From positions 1 through 64,000 of the forward strand of contig JAFKJU010000012.1 of the NCBI GenBank assembly GCA_017305935.1: DNA of 64,000 bases, read 5' to 3'. Source of the DNA: Hyphomicrobiales bacterium (GTDB lineage Bacteria; Pseudomonadota; Alphaproteobacteria; Rhizobiales; Rhizobiaceae). Below, piece after piece: positions 61,248 to 64,000 of this stretch. The notes below the pieces were generated by a model. That model searched no databases. It was not told where the DNA came from and saw nothing but the letters and a program-made list of their open reading frames with translations. The position numbers were made by a program, and so were the translations under genes. Each line of letters begins with the position of its first letter. Positions within the stretch are counted from its first letter, which is position 1.

Positions 61248-62227
61248 CGTGCCTTCCCGTGACATTGGCGGATATCGATGAGGCGGCCCGGCGCATCGAC
61301 GGGCGCGTCCTGCGCACGCCTTTCGTTTCCTCGCCGTCGCTGACAGAACTCTGCGGCGTGCCTGTCGGCCTCAAGCTCGAACATCACCAGACCACCGGCA
61401 GCTTCAAGCTGCGCGGCGCGACCAATGCCGTGCTGTCATTGACGCCGGAGGAACGGGCGCGCGGCGTCGTTGCCGCCTCCACCGGCAACCACGGCAGGGC
61501 GCTCGCCCATGCTGCGAAAGCGGAAGGGTCGATTGCAACGATCTGCATGTCTCGGCTCGTGCCCGACAACAAGGTTTCGGAAATCCGCCGGCTTGGCGCC
61601 AATGTCTGCATTGTCGGCAAATCGCAGGACGAGGCGCAGGTCGAGGTCGACAGGCTGGTTGCGGAAGACGGCTTGGTGATGGTGCCACCCTTCGACAATC
61701 CCGCCGTCGTGGCGGGGCAGGGCACGCTTGGGCTGGAGATCGTCGAGGCCATGCCGGATGTGGCGACGGTGCTCGTGCCGCTTTCGGGCGGCGGGCTTGC
61801 CGCCGGTGTTGCGGCGGCGGTCAAGGGTCGGTCGCCGAAGATACGCGTCATCGGCCTCACCATGGAACGGGGTGCTGCGATGAAGGCGAGCCTCGATGCC
61901 GGCCGGCCGGTGCAGGTCGAGGAGGTCGCAAGCCTTGCGGATTCGCTCGGCGGCGGCATCGGCCTCGACAATGCCGTGACGTTTGCGATGTGCCGGGCGC
62001 TGCTCGATGACGTGATCCTGCTCTCGGAAGCCGAAATCGCCGCCGGCATGCGCCATGCCTATGAAGAGGAGCGCGAGGTGATCGAGGGCGCGGGTGCCGT
62101 CGGCATCGCGGCCCTCGTCTCCGGCCGGCTCGGCCGGCTGGACGGGCCCGTCGCGGTGGTCCTGTCCGGCCGCAATGTGGACATGGCTCAGCATCTCAGG
62201 GTCATCAACCGTGAGGATGCGCCATGA
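61244..62227 (+). CDS. eutB: Threonine dehydratase-like PLP enzyme of the ectoine operon
   Basis: 327 residues, fold type II PLP enzyme: Schiff-base Lys in HHQTTGSFKLRGATNAVLSL, substrate loop AASTGNHGRALAHAAK, phosphate-binding glycine loop LSGGGLAAGVAAA. Related to threonine dehydratase and hydroxy-amino-acid racemase/dehydratases; in this operon it is expected to process the hydroxylated diaminobutyrate arm of hydroxyectoine breakdown. Overlaps both neighbours by 4 bp. Confidence 0.9.
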   Translation: MTCLPVTLADIDEAARRIDGRVLRTPFVSSPSLTELCGVPVGLKLEHHQTTGSFKLRGATNAVLSLTPEERARGVVAASTGNHGRALAHAAKAEGSIATICMSRLVPDNKVSEIRRLGANVCIVGKSQDEAQVEVDRLVAEDGLVMVPPFDNPAVVAGQGTLGLEIVEAMPDVATVLVPLSGGGLAAGVAAAVKGRSPKIRVIGLTMERGAAMKASLDAGRPVQVEEVASLADSLGGGIGLDNAVTFAMCRALLDDVILLSEAEIAAGMRHAYEEEREVIEGAGAVGIAALVSGRLGRLDGPVAVVLSGRNVDMAQHLRVINREDAP

Positions 62228-63216
62228 CGACGATGAAGATCCTGGTTGAAGCCGATCTCAGGCGCATCGTTCCGCTCGATCTGGAGGCGATCGCCTGCGT
62301 GGAAGATGCCTTTCATGCATTGGCGACCAAAGCCGTCGCCATGCCGCCGATCCTGCGGCTCGACATTCCCGAACATCGCGGCGAGGTCGATGTGAAGACG
62401 GCCTATGTACCGGGCCTCGATGGTTTCGCCATCAAGATCAGCCCCGGTTTCTTCGACAATCCGAAAATCGGCCTGCCGAGCACCAACGGGTTGATGGTGC
62501 TGCTGTCGACGACAACCGGCCTCGTGCAGGCGGTGCTGTTTGACAATGGTTACCTCACGGATGTGCGCACCGCCGCCGCCGGCGCGGTCGCCGCAAAACA
62601 TCTGTCGCGGGAAGATGCGTCGGTGGCCGCCATCTTCGGCGCGGGGATGCAGGCGAAATTGCAACTGGAGGCCCTGAGCCTCGTTCGCCCGATCCGTGAA
62701 GCCCGCATCTGGGCGCGCGATCTTACGAAAGCGGGAAACGCAGCGGACGAACTGGCGGAAAAGCTCGGATTTCCCGTGCGCGCGGCGGCGGATGGCCGGG
62801 CGGCGGTCGATGGCGCCGACATCATCGTCACCACCACGCCCTCGTCAACGCCGATCCTTAAGGCGGAATGGCTCCAGCCGGGCCAGCATGTCACCGCCAT
62901 GGGGTCGGACGCCGAGCACAAAAACGAGATCGAGCCGGCGGTGCTCATCGCTGCCGGCCTTTATGTTGCCGACAGCCTCCGGCAGACCCGCCGACTCGGC
63001 GAGTTGCACCACGCCATCGCGGCCGGCCTCGTGGCGGAGGACACCATTTTCCCCGAACTCGGCGAGATCGTCGCCGGGCGCAAACCGGGCCGCACCGGCC
63101 CCGATCAAATCACCGTGGCGGACCTGACCGGCACGGGCATCCAGGACACGGCCATCGCAACCCTTGCCAGCGCCCGCGCGGGATCGGCAGGCGCTGGCAC
63201 GACCTTCAAAAGTTGA
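62224..63216 (+). CDS. eutC: Ornithine cyclodeaminase / mu-crystallin family protein of the ectoine operon
   Basis: 330 residues: STNGLMVLLSTTTGLVQAVL, DVRTAAAGAVAAKHLSRED, Rossmann segment VAAIFGAGMQAKLQLEALSL, IIVTTTPSSTPILKAEWLQP, GQHVTAMGSDAEHKNEIEP. NAD(P)-dependent family of ornithine cyclodeaminase and alanine dehydrogenase. Works with EutAB on hydroxyectoine-derived intermediates by analogy with characterised clusters. Confidence 0.9.
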   Translation: MTTMKILVEADLRRIVPLDLEAIACVEDAFHALATKAVAMPPILRLDIPEHRGEVDVKTAYVPGLDGFAIKISPGFFDNPKIGLPSTNGLMVLLSTTTGLVQAVLFDNGYLTDVRTAAAGAVAAKHLSREDASVAAIFGAGMQAKLQLEALSLVRPIREARIWARDLTKAGNAADELAEKLGFPVRAAADGRAAVDGADIIVTTTPSSTPILKAEWLQPGQHVTAMGSDAEHKNEIEPAVLIAAGLYVADSLRQTRRLGELHHAIAAGLVAEDTIFPELGEIVAGRKPGRTGPDQITVADLTGTGIQDTAIATLASARAGSAGAGTTFKS

Positions 63217-63250
63217 GACCGGCTTCTCGCCGGGTATAGAGGAAAAACCG

Positions 63251-64000
63251 ATGAAACAAGCGAACCTGAAGTTCTCGCTTCCGGAGTATGAAACGCGTCT
63301 GCAAAAAACGCGGACCGCCATGGAAGCCAAGGGCATCGACGTGCTGATCTGCAGCGATCCCTCGAACATGAACTGGCTGACGGGCTATGACGGCTGGTCC
63401 TTCTACGTGCATCAATGCGTCGTCGTGCCACCGGCCGGCGAGCCGATCTGGTACGGCCGCGGGCAGGATGCCACCGGCGCGAAATTCACCGCCTATCTGA
63501 AACACGAGAATATCATCGGCTATCCGGACCATTACGTCCAGTCAACCGAGCGCCACCCGATGGATTACCTCTCCGCAAAGCTGACCGAGCGCGGCCTCGA
63601 TGGGCTGACGATCGGCGTCGAGATGGATAATTACTGGTTTTCGGCCGCCGCCTTCGCCTCGCTGCAAAAGCACCTGCCGAACGCCCGCTTCATCGATGCC
63701 ACGGCGCTCGTGAACTGGCAGCGCGCGGTGAAGAGTGAGGCGGAAATCAAGTATATGCGCAATGCCGCGCGCATCGTCGAAAAGATGCATGAGCGCATTT
63801 TCGACAAGATCGAAGTTGGCATGCGCAAATGCGATCTCGTGGCGGAAATCTACGATGCCGGCACGCGCGGCGTCGAGGGCATCGGCGGCGATTATCCGGC
63901 CATCGTGCCGCTGCTGCCGTCCGGCGTCGAGGCCTCCGCACCGCACCTGACCTGGGACGACCGGCCGATGCAATCGGGCGAGGGCACGTTTTTCGAAATC
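63251..64000 (+). CDS. doeA: Ectoine hydrolase (M24 peptidase family), partial (C-terminus outside window)
   Basis: The first 250 residues: a creatinase-like N-terminal domain (TAMEAKGIDVLICSDPSNMN, WLTGYDGWSFYVHQCVVV, YGRGQDATGAKFTAYL), then the start of the pita-bread domain (EIYDAGTRGVEGIGGDYPAI). This is the DoeA/EutD pattern. The enzyme opens the ectoine ring to N-acetyl-diaminobutyrate. The next gene outside the window should be the deacetylase doeB/eutE, which links to the aminotransferase and dehydrogenase at 52-55 kb. Confidence 0.92.
   Translation, partial: MKQANLKFSLPEYETRLQKTRTAMEAKGIDVLICSDPSNMNWLTGYDGWSFYVHQCVVVPPAGEPIWYGRGQDATGAKFTAYLKHENIIGYPDHYVQSTERHPMDYLSAKLTERGLDGLTIGVEMDNYWFSAAAFASLQKHLPNARFIDATALVNWQRAVKSEAEIKYMRNAARIVEKMHERIFDKIEVGMRKCDLVAEIYDAGTRGVEGIGGDYPAIVPLLPSGVEASAPHLTWDDRPMQSGEGTFFEI

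Overview
The window looks like part of a rhizobial (Rhizobiaceae-type) plasmid or megaplasmid. A complete repABC cassette (31,545-35,162, minus strand) marks a replicon of Rhizobiales. Around it sit ABC-transporter-rich operons for nitrogenous osmolytes, tight 1-8 bp gene overlaps and high-GC coding sequence, as expected for accessory replicons of soil and root bacteria. No tRNA, rRNA or CRISPR was seen.

Region 1 (1-24,450) is a large betaine / (hydroxy)proline catabolic locus. On the left are a partial etfB, a DMSP-lyase-family cupin and a DgcA/StcD-type N-demethylase, divergent from a TetR gene. Next comes a plus-strand group: a pyrroline-5-carboxylate-reductase-like gene, a ProX/ProW/ProV-type betaine transporter, a second TMADH-type flavoprotein and an Ldh2-family dehydrogenase. 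Three paralogous GntR/FCD regulators follow, interleaved with two DapA-family aldolases, two paralogous amino-acid oxidases, a proline-racemase-family protein, a second betaine-type transporter (one permease frameshifted) and an aldehyde dehydrogenase. The likely flow is betaine uptake, N-demethylation feeding electrons to ETF, epimerisation and oxidation of the (hydroxy)proline ring, deamination and semialdehyde oxidation.

Region 2 (24,500-31,519) is a plus-strand operon in which a class II histone-deacetylase-like amidohydrolase and an acetylpolyamine-amidohydrolase-like enzyme flank a complete LivHMGF/UrtA-like transporter. This suggests uptake and deacetylation of acetylated amines or amides. 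A strong leader hairpin precedes it.

Region 3 (31,545-35,400) is repABC with two near-identical 16-bp palindromes (parS candidates) and a candidate counter-transcribed RNA between repB and repC.

Region 4 (35,400-52,200) is an AT-richer accessory island, with broken IS66 and IS3 transposase genes on its left and an M20-deacylase gene remnant on its right. It holds two divergent operons around a TetR gene: two paralogous acyl-CoA-dehydrogenase-fold flavin monooxygenases, a flavin reductase, an M24 hydrolase, an MDR oxidoreductase, an RraA-like aldolase, an ABM monooxygenase, a XylFGH-type transporter, an unknown protein and an amidase. This is probably a catabolic system for an unidentified aromatic, heterocyclic or amide substrate.

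Region 5 (52,230-64,000) is a recognisable ectoine/5-hydroxyectoine uptake and degradation cluster: doeD-like aminotransferase, doeC-like dehydrogenase, asnC/doeX, enuR, ehuABCD, eutABC and the start of doeA. The locus continues past the window end.
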